From Calditrichota bacterium (GTDB lineage Bacteria; Zhuqueibacterota; Zhuqueibacteria; Zhuqueibacterales; Geothermadaptataceae): 64,000 nt of DNA. The notes under the pieces were generated by a model. It was given only the letters and a program-made list of their open reading frames with translations, did not search any database and was not told where the DNA came from. Where the stretch lies: contig QQUE01000002.1 in assembly GCA_008501765.1 (NCBI GenBank), positions 1,114,336 to 1,178,335 on the forward strand. The letters are read 5' to 3'. Below are positions 28,801 through 36,749 of the stretch, piece after piece. How positions within the stretch are numbered: the stretch's first letter is position 1; the number at the start of each line of letters is the position of its first letter. The translations under genes were made by a program, and so were the position numbers.

Positions 28801-31496
28801 CCTTCCCTGGCGGAAACGATGCCATCGCCGTCATCATCCAAATCGAGATAGTCTGGAGTTGAATCTCCGTCCGTATCCTGGGCGTCGTCGGGCCTGGAAT
28901 TTTTATCTGCATCGGGATTTTCAAAGCGTGTTTCAACGCCGTCACCATCATCATCACGGTCCAAATAATCGGGTGTGCCGTTGCCGTTTGAATCCTGTGC
29001 ATCCACAGGATCTCCATCGGTATCATAATCAGCGCCTTCGTGAAACGTGCCAAGTCCGTCGCCGTCGTCATCGTAATCCCGCCAGTCTGCGTCTCCAGTT
29101 GCATAAATATCTTTATCCCAATCCTGAAATGTAGCGGATGGATTTGAAATACCGGCATTTACAGGGCCGAAATTTTGGTCGTCGGAATCAACGGCATCGT
29201 CGAGTCCGTCATTGTCTCTGTCTATGCCGGTAACTTCTGGCAAGCCGGATTCAAAATTGTCGTATAAGCCATCGCTGTCGCAGTCAAAATCGAGATAATC
29301 CGGATCACCGTCTCCGTCTTTATTTACCGGGGATAAACCACTAACGCCGTACACATCATCGATGCCATTTTGATCCGTGTCGATATTTGTTGGGGCTTTA
29401 TATCCAATGGTCGTTTGTGCCTCGATATTATCGGGAATGCCATCGTCATCAGAATCGAGGTCAACGCTGTTGTTTAAACCGTCGTTATCAAAATCATCGT
29501 GGCCTTCGGTATTGTCGAGAATGCCATCTCCGTCGTCATCAGCGTCAGCATCATCCGGGATGCCATCGCCGTCTCGGTCGGGCACATTGTTATCAGGATC
29601 GAGATAATCGGCGAGCAAATCATTGTCCTGATCCTGGGCATCCTCCGGATTTCCGTCATTATTTGGATCATTGCCTTCCTCGTTCGAAAGTGCGCCGTCA
29701 CCGTCATCATCTTTATCCCGAAAATCGACGTCGCCACTGTTTTCAGCATCCCTATCTGTATCAAGCAGATGGGAAATTGGTGCATTTATACTCGCATTGG
29801 CTGGGCCAAATTGGCTGTCATCAGCGTCGATTGCTGCATCAAGCCCGTCCTCATCAGCATCAGTCCCGGAAGCTGGTGGCAAACCGGATTCGTATAAATC
29901 GAAGACGCCATCTGCATCGCTGTCTAGATCCCGAAAATCGGCTAAACCATCGTTGTCGCTATCAACAGGTTTTAAACCCAGGACTCCATAGGCATCATCG
30001 ATCCCATTTTTATTATCATCTTTGCCGGACGGAGGAATATAACTCGCCGTCGGTTGGGCTTCGATATTATCCGGGATTCCGTCGTTGTCGCTATCGAGAT
30101 CAAAACTGTCAACCCGGCCATCGCGGTCGTAATCGATGGAGCCATCGCCTTCGTCGATATCGAGAATGCCGTCGTTGTCATCATCGGGATCGAGCACATT
30201 AAAAATCCCGTCGTTATCCGTATCAAAAACTGTATGGCAGTTATCGTATTCAAATATAAAATCGCCATTATTTGGCATTAACATCCATGAACGAGCGCCG
30301 TGGACACCGGTTTTGGTGGCGCCGATACCATCCTGCACGCCTTTGTGATTGTCGGTTGGGAATTGCCGGATGCGGGTCGTGTCACTATTCCAAAGTTGCA
30401 CGCGGAACGATTTTGAGGCATCTATCAGATAGTAGTCCCAAAGTTGATGATTACCCGGACCATCTTTATAAGTCCGGCCAAGTGATGACCAGCCTGTCCA
30501 ATTTAATTTATTTTGAAAAACCAGATTGACGAAAATTTGATGGCTCCCTTTCACAACTGTGTATTGCGCCCAGCCTGTGCCATCAGGAAATTTGATATAA
30601 GTATTTTTTTTGCGGTTGTCGATAGCCCAGTTTTCAGTTTCACCGGTGAGCGGGCCGAAATAGGCAAATGACAAGCCGCTTGGGCCGGGCAAAATTTTAC
30701 ACACTTCAGCACTATTCAATGATAAAGGACAGCCGTTTTCATCGACGGGTGTGCCAAATGGCGTATCGCTGCATTGATCATCGGCATCCTGCACTCCATC
30801 TCTGTCCGCGTCGTTAAAATTCTCCCGTTCGATGTCAATAACCACATTGTCGATAAAATTTCCAGCCAAAGGATTGCTGCCTGCTGTGGCAATTGAGGCA
30901 AATAGAATTCGCGTCATCGTTTGTCCGGCCGGAACATTATAAGTGCCGCTGTATTCCTGCCAGGCGGATTTTCCGGTGGCGAATTCGCCCTGGCTGGTCT
31001 CAGAACTCGGAACGCCGATTCTCACTTCTAATGTATCAACTCCGATCCGGCCGCGGTGTGAGAACCGCCATGAAATTATATCTCCGGTTCGGGTTTCAAT
31101 ATCCTGAAAAACATTGGCTTGCTGCGTTGCGTTGATTTCAAGAAACTGCTGACCGTTGGCTGCATTCACGCCCAAAAATGCGGAGGACCAGACCTCCATT
31201 AATTGATCATCTGCGCTGGTTTGCCAACCGGGGAGGTGGGTTGATTTTAACATTTTCATCGAATTTGGAACCAGTTGCGGCTGTTCGAAATCGCCGTTAA
31301 TGAATCCATTTGTATCATTTATGTCCAGTGTTGAAGCTGGAATTATTGCCGTATTTTCAACAAAAGGTAGTTCATTCGAAATTGAATGACCATAAAAAAT
31401 CAGAACGAGAACAAATACTGTAAACAGATATTTTTTGCCCTTGTTTTGCTTGACGAAACCGGGGGAGTTCTCCCTAAACCAATAAAAATTTTTCAT
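25827..31496 (-). CDS. Giant T9SS-exported protein with thrombospondin type 3 calcium-binding repeats
   Basis: 1889 residues. An N-terminal membrane/signal segment lies at 23-40, after a basic stretch. Residues 65-220 look like a carbohydrate-binding-type jelly roll (NGDFEQPQ at its start). A first TSP3 repeat follows (DADRDGVQDADDQC) with its usual cysteines. From about 425 to 1395 dense DxDxDGxxD repeats would bind many calcium ions. They are arranged in four large modules, each beginning DSDNDGIPDNIE or a close variant. Residues 1400-1600 resemble a LamG/concanavalin domain (LVLWLRSDTATSTTINNG). The end is a type A sorting domain with LEQNFPNPFNPTTEIQY and final KMLLLR. Probable role: long, calcium-stiffened cell-surface stalk or adhesin. 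The antisense strand of the repeats gives long false frames. Confidence 0.9.
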   Translation of the reverse strand: MKNFYWFRENSPGFVKQNKGKKYLFTVFVLVLIFYGHSISNELPFVENTAIIPASTLDINDTNGFINGDFEQPQLVPNSMKMLKSTHLPGWQTSADDQLMEVWSSAFLGVNAANGQQFLEINATQQANVFQDIETRTGDIISWRFSHRGRIGVDTLEVRIGVPSSETSQGEFATGKSAWQEYSGTYNVPAGQTMTRILFASIATAGSNPLAGNFIDNVVIDIERENFNDADRDGVQDADDQCSDTPFGTPVDENGCPLSLNSAEVCKILPGPSGLSFAYFGPLTGETENWAIDNRKKNTYIKFPDGTGWAQYTVVKGSHQIFVNLVFQNKLNWTGWSSLGRTYKDGPGNHQLWDYYLIDASKSFRVQLWNSDTTRIRQFPTDNHKGVQDGIGATKTGVHGARSWMLMPNNGDFIFEYDNCHTVFDTDNDGIFNVLDPDDDNDGILDIDEGDGSIDYDRDGRVDSFDLDSDNDGIPDNIEAQPTASYIPPSGKDDNKNGIDDAYGVLGLKPVDSDNDGLADFRDLDSDADGVFDLYESGLPPASGTDADEDGLDAAIDADDSQFGPANASINAPISHLLDTDRDAENSGDVDFRDKDDDGDGALSNEEGNDPNNDGNPEDAQDQDNDLLADYLDPDNNVPDRDGDGIPDDADADDDGDGILDNTEGHDDFDNDGLNNSVDLDSDDDGIPDNIEAQTTIGYKAPTNIDTDQNGIDDVYGVSGLSPVNKDGDGDPDYLDFDCDSDGLYDNFESGLPEVTGIDRDNDGLDDAVDSDDQNFGPVNAGISNPSATFQDWDKDIYATGDADWRDYDDDGDGLGTFHEGADYDTDGDPVDAQDSNGNGTPDYLDRDDDGDGVETRFENPDADKNSRPDDAQDTDGDSTPDYLDLDDDGDGIVSAREGNDPDGNGRPTDATDTDGDNIPDYLDPNSSSDTDGDGIVDLQDKDDDGDGIVDTIEGDADFDGDSIPNSLDLDSDNDGIPDNIEGQSTLSYKKPSGTDSNGDGIDDAYGEGISPMNSDTRDNYDFLDIDADDDGPEDNFESGLPELSGNDDDRDGLDNAIDPDDTAFGPINANLNSPADDLLDTDQDARTTEDVNYRDWDDDGDHVRTDMEGVDPNFNGVPDDADDSDGDGIPDYLDSDDDNDGVLTFFEEPNPDNDPDFDPEDARDFDNDGTPDYLDLDDDGDGLSSAREGNDPNKNGQPDDAVDLDQNGFADYLDPDKNHDTDLDGIADFVDIDDDNDGIIDTLERESDIDGDKIGNSHDLDSDNDGIPDNIEAQKTNAYIGLSGQDNDQNGLDDSYEPGGLTNLPDYDNDNLMDFVDKDSDQDGIRDELESGLSAFTNRDIDLDGLDDAIDADPTRFGPANAGITDPATFLKDADFDVSLSGDVDYRDNDRYAPGGVSANLVLWLRSDTATSTTINNGLITRWIDQSPNHFVAEAYGDRQPFYSLNPGDMINGYPTICFFGDGDYLTITGGLFANADTVGEMSVFIVNKTCRLGDAIQIAQYGNNSTRFEAATPDLTPEYQSDFIVGDRQRVVGNLNKTARTRIENHPFIWSMFSSAEAGKRSVFVDGTEAYSDGEAGLFYSTNSATFIGGTSQGFYFNGCIAEIIVYRRTLSPQERRNVENYLSVKYCIPIPFESNNYFSIAGFGNMVAGFGRDDISGLNQKSGTHHSDILVQQSADLSDKSFLFWGNDGSNLQSNSDVPAPLLQRLNRVWRVNESGEVGAVRIAFDLKDVPDFSSRDEKNYAVLVSSNGDFSKAQVYTFAAQFKESIISFENINLTAGDFFTLGYGTSVTGIVEEKSIPDEFRLEQNFPNPFNPTTEIQYALAEPTLVKIAIYDILGRQVKLLVNKKQNAGRHTITFDASRFASGLYFYRIKAGKFMAVRKMLLLR

Positions 31497-31773
31497 TTAT
31501 AATCCTTTCTGACTTACGAAAAAATGAATTCGATTCGTAATTTGGCGCGGTACGCATAAATAGCATCTTAAATAACTTCGGATGAAATTTGGAATTTTCG
31601 ATTTATGTAACAGGAATCTTGCAATTAATTTGTGGGTGAGAGCGCAAAAAAACGGACAATCGCTGATGGACGGACGCAGAGAATTATCTCTACTTTTAAA
31701 AAAGGATTGTATAATTCCCCGCAAGTGTGTATGATAATTTTACTTTCATTCAACTATCAAAGGAATTCATGCA

Positions 31774-32568
31774 ATGCAGCACTATCTTGACTTACTCCGG
31801 CATATCAAAGATAATGGGATTGAGAAATCCGACCGCACCGGCACCGGAACCCGCAGTATTTTTGGCCATCAAATGCGCTTCGATTTGAGCCAGGGATTTC
31901 CGTTGGTGACGACAAAAAAGGTGCATTTGCGCTCGATAATTTATGAGCTGCTCTGGTTTTTGCGCGGCGACTCCAACATAAAATATCTAAAAGAAAACGG
32001 TGTCTCCATCTGGGATGAATGGGCTGATTCAGATGGCGAACTGGGGCCGGTTTACGGTGTGCAATGGCGTTCCTGGCCGGCTGCAAATGGTAAAAAAATT
32101 GACCAGTTCAGCCAGTTACTCGAGCAAATCAAGAAAAATCCGGATTCGCGGCGACATATTTTAAGCGCGTGGAATGTGGGTGAAATTGAAAATATGGCCT
32201 TGCCGCCATGCCACACCCTGTTTCAATTTTATGTGGCAGGAGGAAAATTGTCCTGTCAGCTCTATCAGCGCAGCGCCGATGTATTTCTTGGGGTACCGTT
32301 TAACATTGCGTCCTACGCACTTCTAACGATGATGGTGGCACAGGTTTGCGGCTTAAAAGCTGGTGATTTCGTGCATACATTTGGCGATGCGCATTTGTAT
32401 TCGAATCATCTGCAGCAGGCAGAATTACAATTGTCCCGCACGCCATTTCCGCTGCCACAAATGATTATCAATCCGGATGTCAGCTCGATTTTTGATTTTG
32501 GATTCGAAGATTTTAAAGTGCAGAATTATCAGTGCCATCCACATATTTCAGCGCCCATCGCCGTTTGA
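31774..32568 (+). CDS. thyA: Thymidylate synthase
   Basis: 264 residues, the same length as E. coli ThyA. It converts dUMP to dTMP with methylenetetrahydrofolate, producing dihydrofolate. Seen: the N-terminal [20 protein letters not shown], the catalytic cysteine in [12 protein letters not shown], the phosphate-binding [16 protein letters not shown], and [10 protein letters not shown]. The C-terminal PIAV matches the usual closing tail. folA follows 83 bp downstream on the same strand, a common pairing because DHFR recycles the dihydrofolate made here. AAAGGAA lies upstream of the ATG. Confidence 0.98.
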   Translation: MQHYLDLLRHIKDNGIEKSDRTGTGTRSIFGHQMRFDLSQGFPLVTTKKVHLRSIIYELLWFLRGDSNIKYLKENGVSIWDEWADSDGELGPVYGVQWRSWPAANGKKIDQFSQLLEQIKKNPDSRRHILSAWNVGEIENMALPPCHTLFQFYVAGGKLSCQLYQRSADVFLGVPFNIASYALLTMMVAQVCGLKAGDFVHTFGDAHLYSNHLQQAELQLSRTPFPLPQMIINPDVSSIFDFGFEDFKVQNYQCHPHISAPIAV

Positions 32569-32651
32569 TCTGCATTCTTTGAAAACACGCGATAGCTGCG
32601 CTCAAATTTCAGCGTTAAATTGGGCCAATCGCATTAATTTATAAGGGAATC

Positions 32652-33137
32652 ATGCCACTTTCAATCATTGTCGCGATGGCGAAAAACAGGGTTATTGGCC
32701 GGGAAAATCAACTGCCCTGGCGTTTATCCGACGATTTAAAATTGTTCAAAAAACATACGATGGGGCATTCCATTGTCATGGGGCGAAAAACGTGGGAATC
32801 CATCGGTCGTGCTTTGCCGGGACGGGAAAATATCGTTTTAACACGGGATAAATCTTATGTCGTCGCAGGATGCACGGTGATTCATAGTTTACAGGATTTG
32901 ACCATCAATGCATCGGTTCGCCCGGAGATTTTTATAATCGGAGGGGCTTCGCTTTACGCTGCTGCGCTGCCAAGAGCCAGCCGGCTTTTTCTCACTGAAG
33001 TTGATGCCGAGGTCACGGGGGATGTTTATTTTCCGGAATTTGATCTGGCAGAATGGGATGAACAGGAGCGTTGGGAATTTCAAAAATCTGAAAAAAACGA
33101 GTTTGGTTTTGTTTTTCGTATTTTGAAGCGGCGGTAA
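32652..33137 (+). CDS. folA: Dihydrofolate reductase
   Basis: 161 residues, standard length. It reduces dihydrofolate to tetrahydrofolate with NADPH. Motifs: IVAMAKNRVIGRENQLPWRL with the Trp and substrate-facing region, the acidic residue in LSDDLKLFKKHT, the NADPH-binding VMGRKTWESIG and the FIIGGASLYAAAL loop. It is downstream of thyA, making a two-step thymidylate cycle unit, and 58 bp ahead of the homoserine dehydrogenase gene. Confidence 0.98.
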   Translation: MPLSIIVAMAKNRVIGRENQLPWRLSDDLKLFKKHTMGHSIVMGRKTWESIGRALPGRENIVLTRDKSYVVAGCTVIHSLQDLTINASVRPEIFIIGGASLYAAALPRASRLFLTEVDAEVTGDVYFPEFDLAEWDEQERWEFQKSEKNEFGFVFRILKRR

Positions 33138-33195
33138 CTTGATTTTACGATAAAAACATTTACGAGCCCACAGAAATTAAGGAAATGAAGCAGGA

Positions 33196-34194
33196 ATGAG
33201 TGCAGAGAAAAGCAGTATTGGAATTGCCGTGTTGGGTTTTGGAACGGTTGGACAAGGCGTTGCGGAAATATTTCAGATTAAAAAAGCAGAGTTGGAAAAA
33301 TGCTGTGCAAAAAAATTGAATATCATTGGGGTCGCCTTACGCGACCGGCATAAACCACGGGCGATTTCAATGCCTGAAAACTTGATCACAACGAATCCAC
33401 TCGCGTTGGTCGAGCAGGAAAATGTGGATATTGTTCTGGAATTGATGGGTGGCGTTGCAACCGCCCGGCAATGCATTTTACGCGCTTTGGATCTGGGAAA
33501 ACCGGTGGTCACAGCCAACAAGGCTTTGCTGGCCGAATGCGGTGAAGAAATTTTTACAACTGCGAAAAAAAATGGGCAGCCGCTGGGCTACGAAGCATCT
33601 GTGGCTGCAGGGCTACCGATAATAAAAATTCTCCGTGATGGACTGGCCAGCACAGAAATATCGGAAATTTCAGGGATTCTCAATGGAACAACAAATTTCA
33701 TCCTGTCGCAGATGCAGGAAAAAGGGCAGAGTTATGAAGAAGCATTTACCACGGCGGACGAACTCGGCTATCTGGAAGCCGATCCTGCACTGGATGTCGA
33801 TGGCTGGGACGCGGCCCACAAACTCGTCATTCTGTCCTCGATTGCCTTCAAAAGATATGTAAGTTTGAACGAAATTGAACGCGAAGGCATTGCGAAAATT
33901 ACCCCTGAAAATCTTGCGCAAGCCAAAAATGAGGGAAAGACGATAAAACTCGTTGCTTCGCTTCGAAAAGAAAAGGGCGAATTCAAGCTTCGTGTTCGCC
34001 CGGAAGCGTTGGATAAAAGTCATCCGTTGGCGAATGTTGGGGGTGGCCTGAGCGGCGTAGTCGTGCGCGGCGATTTCATCGGTGAAGCGTTTTTTCTCGG
34101 ACCCGGTGCTGGTGCGCTGCCAACGGCTTCGGCAGTTGTCTCCGATTTAATTGCAATTCTTCGGGATGCAGAGCGTTCGGGTTTTGGGTTCTAA
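33196..34194 (+). CDS. hom: Homoserine dehydrogenase, short form without ACT domain
   Basis: 332 residues. The NAD(P)-binding GFGTVGQGVAEIF opens the protein, followed by VVTANKALLA and the substrate and catalytic region GILNGTTNFILSQM and DELGYLEADPALDVDGWDAAHK, where the family's catalytic Lys and acidic residues lie. It reduces aspartate semialdehyde to homoserine for threonine and methionine synthesis. The regulatory ACT domain of longer enzymes is missing, so feedback control may be different. The TAA stop codon lies inside the 6-bp target duplication of an inserted 163-bp element. Confidence 0.97.
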   Translation: MSAEKSSIGIAVLGFGTVGQGVAEIFQIKKAELEKCCAKKLNIIGVALRDRHKPRAISMPENLITTNPLALVEQENVDIVLELMGGVATARQCILRALDLGKPVVTANKALLAECGEEIFTTAKKNGQPLGYEASVAAGLPIIKILRDGLASTEISEISGILNGTTNFILSQMQEKGQSYEEAFTTADELGYLEADPALDVDGWDAAHKLVILSSIAFKRYVSLNEIEREGIAKITPENLAQAKNEGKTIKLVASLRKEKGEFKLRVRPEALDKSHPLANVGGGLSGVVVRGDFIGEAFFLGPGAGALPTASAVVSDLIAILRDAERSGFGF

Positions 34195-34197
34195 GTA

Positions 34198-34360
34198 GCG
34201 CGAGTTCGATATAAGACGAGTTGGAACAAAACGAATTAATTATAGGATATAGTCCGAAGGCGTCCCGCCGAGGATAACGCACGAAACGCTCGGCGAGACG
34301 CCTTCACTCTATTATAATTATGCTTGGTAAAGAATGTTACAGCTTACATCGAACCCACGT
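34198..34360 (+). mobile_element. 163-bp MITE-like element A, copy 1 (after hom)
   Basis: Imperfect terminal inverted repeats, GCGCGAGTTCGATATAAG at the left and the complement of ACGTGGGTTCGATGTAAG at the right, bound a 163-bp non-coding unit. It is flanked by direct repeats TAAGTA at 34192-34197 and 34361-34366. The left one contains the hom stop codon. The centre is a 16-bp hairpin with one mismatch (34257-34272 with 34289-34304), starting AAGGCGTC. A second copy, also 163 bp and highly similar, lies in reverse orientation at 61132-61294. No transposase is encoded, so movement would need one in trans. Confidence 0.85.
34257..34304. terminator. Strong hairpin within element A, copy 1
   Basis: Arms 34257-34272 and 34289-34304 form a 16-bp GC-rich stem with one mismatch and a 16-base loop. 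It lies 60 bases beyond the hom stop and ahead of a convergent lipoprotein gene, so it may end both transcripts. There is only a weak T-rich stretch after it. Confidence 0.45.
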
Positions 34361-34377
34361 TAAGTAGCACTTCTCAA

Positions 34378-34878
34378 TCATTTTTTAGGCGACTTTGGAT
34401 TGAGAACATAAATATCCGTACTGCCGTTGAATGCGCCAATGGGTATGCCGAGTACAACGCCGGGAATAATGCCACCCGCCAAGAATCCCACCATAAATTT
34501 TTCCTCGGCTCTAAAACTGAAAAAACCCGGCGGATCATCGCCATCCAGAAATCCCGCTATACCTAATCCAAATCCAACTGCCATAAAAAAGCCAAGACCT
34601 TCGGCAGCTCCTTTGCCGCGGTCGATTATGAGAATTTTATGAACTTTTTCCGTACCGGTGGCAAGGCGTTTCGATCCTGTTTTCGGCTCTTGCCAGGATG
34701 TTGAATCTGGAGAAATCTGCAAATTTTCCACTCGAAGACGGCTGCCGTCCTTCATTTCGAGCTTGACAATTTTGTCTTCAAGAATGGAATTGAGCTGGTC
34801 ATAATTTGAAAACTGACGCGAGTGGGTGCATCCGGCTAAAAAAGCCAGAATAATGATTAACAAAAAATGTCTAACCAT
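34378..34878 (-). CDS. Hypothetical lipoprotein
   Basis: 166 residues with a lipoprotein signal (FLLIIILAFLAGC; LAGC lipobox). A short beta-rich segment follows (KIVKLEMKDGSRLRVENLQIS), like a small LSm-type or Sm-fold strand pair. Two Gly-rich hydrophobic segments come next (FFMAVGFGLGIAGFL and FMVGFLAGGIIPGVVLGIPIG) that could be membrane hairpins. I recognise no family. It follows the next entry's gene by 28 bp in the same direction, and its neighbour carries a similar opening segment (ILEMMDGVKLRGKITSIS), so the pair may work together at the envelope. Confidence 0.7.
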   Translation of the reverse strand: MVRHFLLIIILAFLAGCTHSRQFSNYDQLNSILEDKIVKLEMKDGSRLRVENLQISPDSTSWQEPKTGSKRLATGTEKVHKILIIDRGKGAAEGLGFFMAVGFGLGIAGFLDGDDPPGFFSFRAEEKFMVGFLAGGIIPGVVLGIPIGAFNGSTDIYVLNPKSPKK

Positions 34879-34906
34879 TTTTTAAACACTTTCCATTTTT
34901 GATATT

Positions 34907-35791
34907 TTAAAAATTATAGACAAAATCAACATAGGGAGCCAGGAAGAAATCTTCTGCTCCGACAATCGACCACATCGCCAAATCGACGGACATTTTTTCG
35001 CCAAAAAAACGCATTCCAAAGGAAATGAGTGGCTCATCAACTCCAGGGAAAATCCAGTTTTCACTAACGAGGGAAATGCGCTCTGATGTCCGGTTTTCGA
35101 ATCCGAGAACAAGCATGGGTTTATCGGCTAAATCCCCATCCACGAATCCATATCCTGCTCCAAAAGTGAAATTGGCGTCCTCGCCACCCCAGGTATTTAC
35201 GGCGTAGGCAATGCCGGCCACTTCTTCATCGTCGCCCGGAATTTTAATCACCAGCAATCCTGCAGCGAGATTCATTTTTTCCGATTGAATGAGGCCGACT
35301 TTTGGGGTGAAATAAAAAATTTGCCTGTCGATTCCCACGCCAGGAATGAGGGACATGCCGCCGCCCAAGGTGAAGTGGCTGGTGAGTCCGAATGCGATGC
35401 CGGGAAAGAATACATAATAATCTGAAAAATAGCCTTCTTCTGCACCGAGCATCCTGCCTGTGGGCGCGAAAAACAACCGGGTGCGGTTGGGATTGCGAAA
35501 CCAGAGATCGCCGCGCGTGCTTTTTGTGTATTCGATTGTGCGCAGCGATTTTATTTTGGATTTTTCAATGGTTAGCGTGCCCAATGATGAAACGAAGACA
35601 ATTTTATCCTGGCTGATGCTGGTGATTTTCCCTCGAAGTTTCACCCCGTCCATCATTTCGAGAATTTGTACGTCATTGGAATCCGGGATTGTGTATTCAC
35701 CGGAATAGGGGAGCTGTTTTTGAGCTATGAGGGTGTTGGTAAAAAATAACGCTATAAAAATTAAGCCTGTAACAAAAAGATTGAATTTCAT
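34907..35791 (-). CDS. Exported protein, outer-membrane beta-barrel-like
   Basis: The ATG at 35789-35791 has GGAGG upstream and starts a signal peptide (KFNLFVTGLIFIALFFTNTLIA), giving 294 residues. Residues 35-90 form a small beta domain with the DGVKLRGKITSISQDKIVFV pattern. The rest alternates hydrophobic and polar residues with glycine and aromatic girdles (YYVFFPGIAFGLTSHFTLGGGM) and ends in FVYNF, as expected for an outer-membrane barrel of roughly ten strands. Function is unknown. It is the first gene of a pair with the lipoprotein gene downstream. Confidence 0.75.
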   Translation of the reverse strand: MKFNLFVTGLIFIALFFTNTLIAQKQLPYSGEYTIPDSNDVQILEMMDGVKLRGKITSISQDKIVFVSSLGTLTIEKSKIKSLRTIEYTKSTRGDLWFRNPNRTRLFFAPTGRMLGAEEGYFSDYYVFFPGIAFGLTSHFTLGGGMSLIPGVGIDRQIFYFTPKVGLIQSEKMNLAAGLLVIKIPGDDEEVAGIAYAVNTWGGEDANFTFGAGYGFVDGDLADKPMLVLGFENRTSERISLVSENWIFPGVDEPLISFGMRFFGEKMSVDLAMWSIVGAEDFFLAPYVDFVYNF

Positions 35792-35993
35792 AACAGCCTC
35801 CACATGCAAAATAGACGACTTGGTTAATTTGAACTTAACATATTTGAAGGTGGGAAATGTCATCGTGTTGTCAATTTATAGTCCGGTTTCTATCACAGGT
35901 TTGTTGTGATATGGTTGGTATGAATTGATTTGGAACTCAGGAAATAAATTCTGGTTCGACAAAATTGACTATGCACCTTCAGGATTAGGATAG

Positions 35994-36012
35994 AACTACC
36001 GCGCAGGTAGTT
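35994..36012 (-). terminator. Small hairpin after the response regulator gene
   Basis: AACTACC (35994-36000) pairs with GGTAGTT (36006-36012) around a 5-base loop, 39 bases beyond the stop of the minus-strand regulator gene. There is no clear U-tract, so this is a weak candidate. Confidence 0.3.
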
Positions 36013-36050
36013 ATTCTGTTGATTTTCTGTTTTAACCAGACTCCTTTTTC

Positions 36051-36749
36051 TTATTGATTTATAGGATTTTTCACAAACTTATATCCCGCAGCGTGAATTG
36101 TCAGTACATGCTGTGGTTCGGCCGGGTCCTTTTCAATTTTTTTCCGCAATGATAATATATAATTATCCACGGTCCGTGTGGTTGGGAATGCGTCGTATCC
36201 CCACACTTCTTCCAATAAGTCGTCACGGGAAACGACTTCGCCCTCGTGTTCGGCAAAGTATTGTAAAATATGCAGTTCTTTGTTTCCGAGGGTTACAATC
36301 TCGCCATCCTTGCGGCTGATTTCCTGTTTTTTGAAGTCGACTTGAAAATTGCCAAATGCGTAAGTCTCCAGGGATTTCTGGTGTTCACCTGTCCGTCGCA
36401 AGATGGCATTGATACGTGCTAAAACTTCACGAACACTGAAGGGTTTGGTGACGTAATCATCGGCGCCAAGTTCGAGAAGTAGCACTTTATCAAGTTCCTG
36501 GCTTTTACTTGTTAAAATCAGAATGGGTGTGCGCACGCCCTGAGCCCGTAAATCGCGGCAGACTTCCTCGCCATTTTTTTGTGGCAACATTAAATCAAGC
36601 AAAATGAGATCGAGATTTTCCGAGCGCGCGGTTTCAAATCCACGCACGCCATCTCTTGCGGTGAGAACTTCGAAATGCTCTGATTTTAAGCTCTCCACCA
36701 GGCCGGCCATTATCGCCGGATCATCTTCAATTATTAATATGCGTTTCAT
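36051..36749 (-). CDS. OmpR/PhoB-family response regulator
   Basis: The ATG at 36747-36749 opens MKRILIIEDDPAIMAG, the start of a standard receiver; the longer frame overlaps the kinase gene without reason. 232 residues: receiver 1-120 with acidic pair EDD, phospho-acceptor in LDLMLPQKNG, the threonine of LILTSKS and the lysine of YVTKPF. A winged-helix DNA-binding domain follows (VTLGNKELHILQYFAEHEGEVVSRDDLLEEVWG, RTVDNYILSLRKKI). The start lies 23 bp inside the end of the kinase gene, so the pair is translationally linked. Target genes are not evident. Confidence 0.95.
   Translation of the reverse strand: MKRILIIEDDPAIMAGLVESLKSEHFEVLTARDGVRGFETARSENLDLILLDLMLPQKNGEEVCRDLRAQGVRTPILILTSKSQELDKVLLLELGADDYVTKPFSVREVLARINAILRRTGEHQKSLETYAFGNFQVDFKKQEISRKDGEIVTLGNKELHILQYFAEHEGEVVSRDDLLEEVWGYDAFPTTRTVDNYILSLRKKIEKDPAEPQHVLTIHAAGYKFVKNPINQ

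Noticed and set aside
27400-30200. Short DNA repeats that could be mistaken for a CRISPR array or minisatellite.
   Set aside because: The repeats are imperfect, lack constant spacing and are explained by the DxDxDG protein repeat; no cas genes are present.
28295-30202. Long plus-strand reading frames (about 270 to 280 residues) opposite the calcium-repeat gene.
   Set aside because: They are Arg/His/Cys-rich mirror products of the GAT-rich repeat codons, with no ribosome site and no family resemblance.
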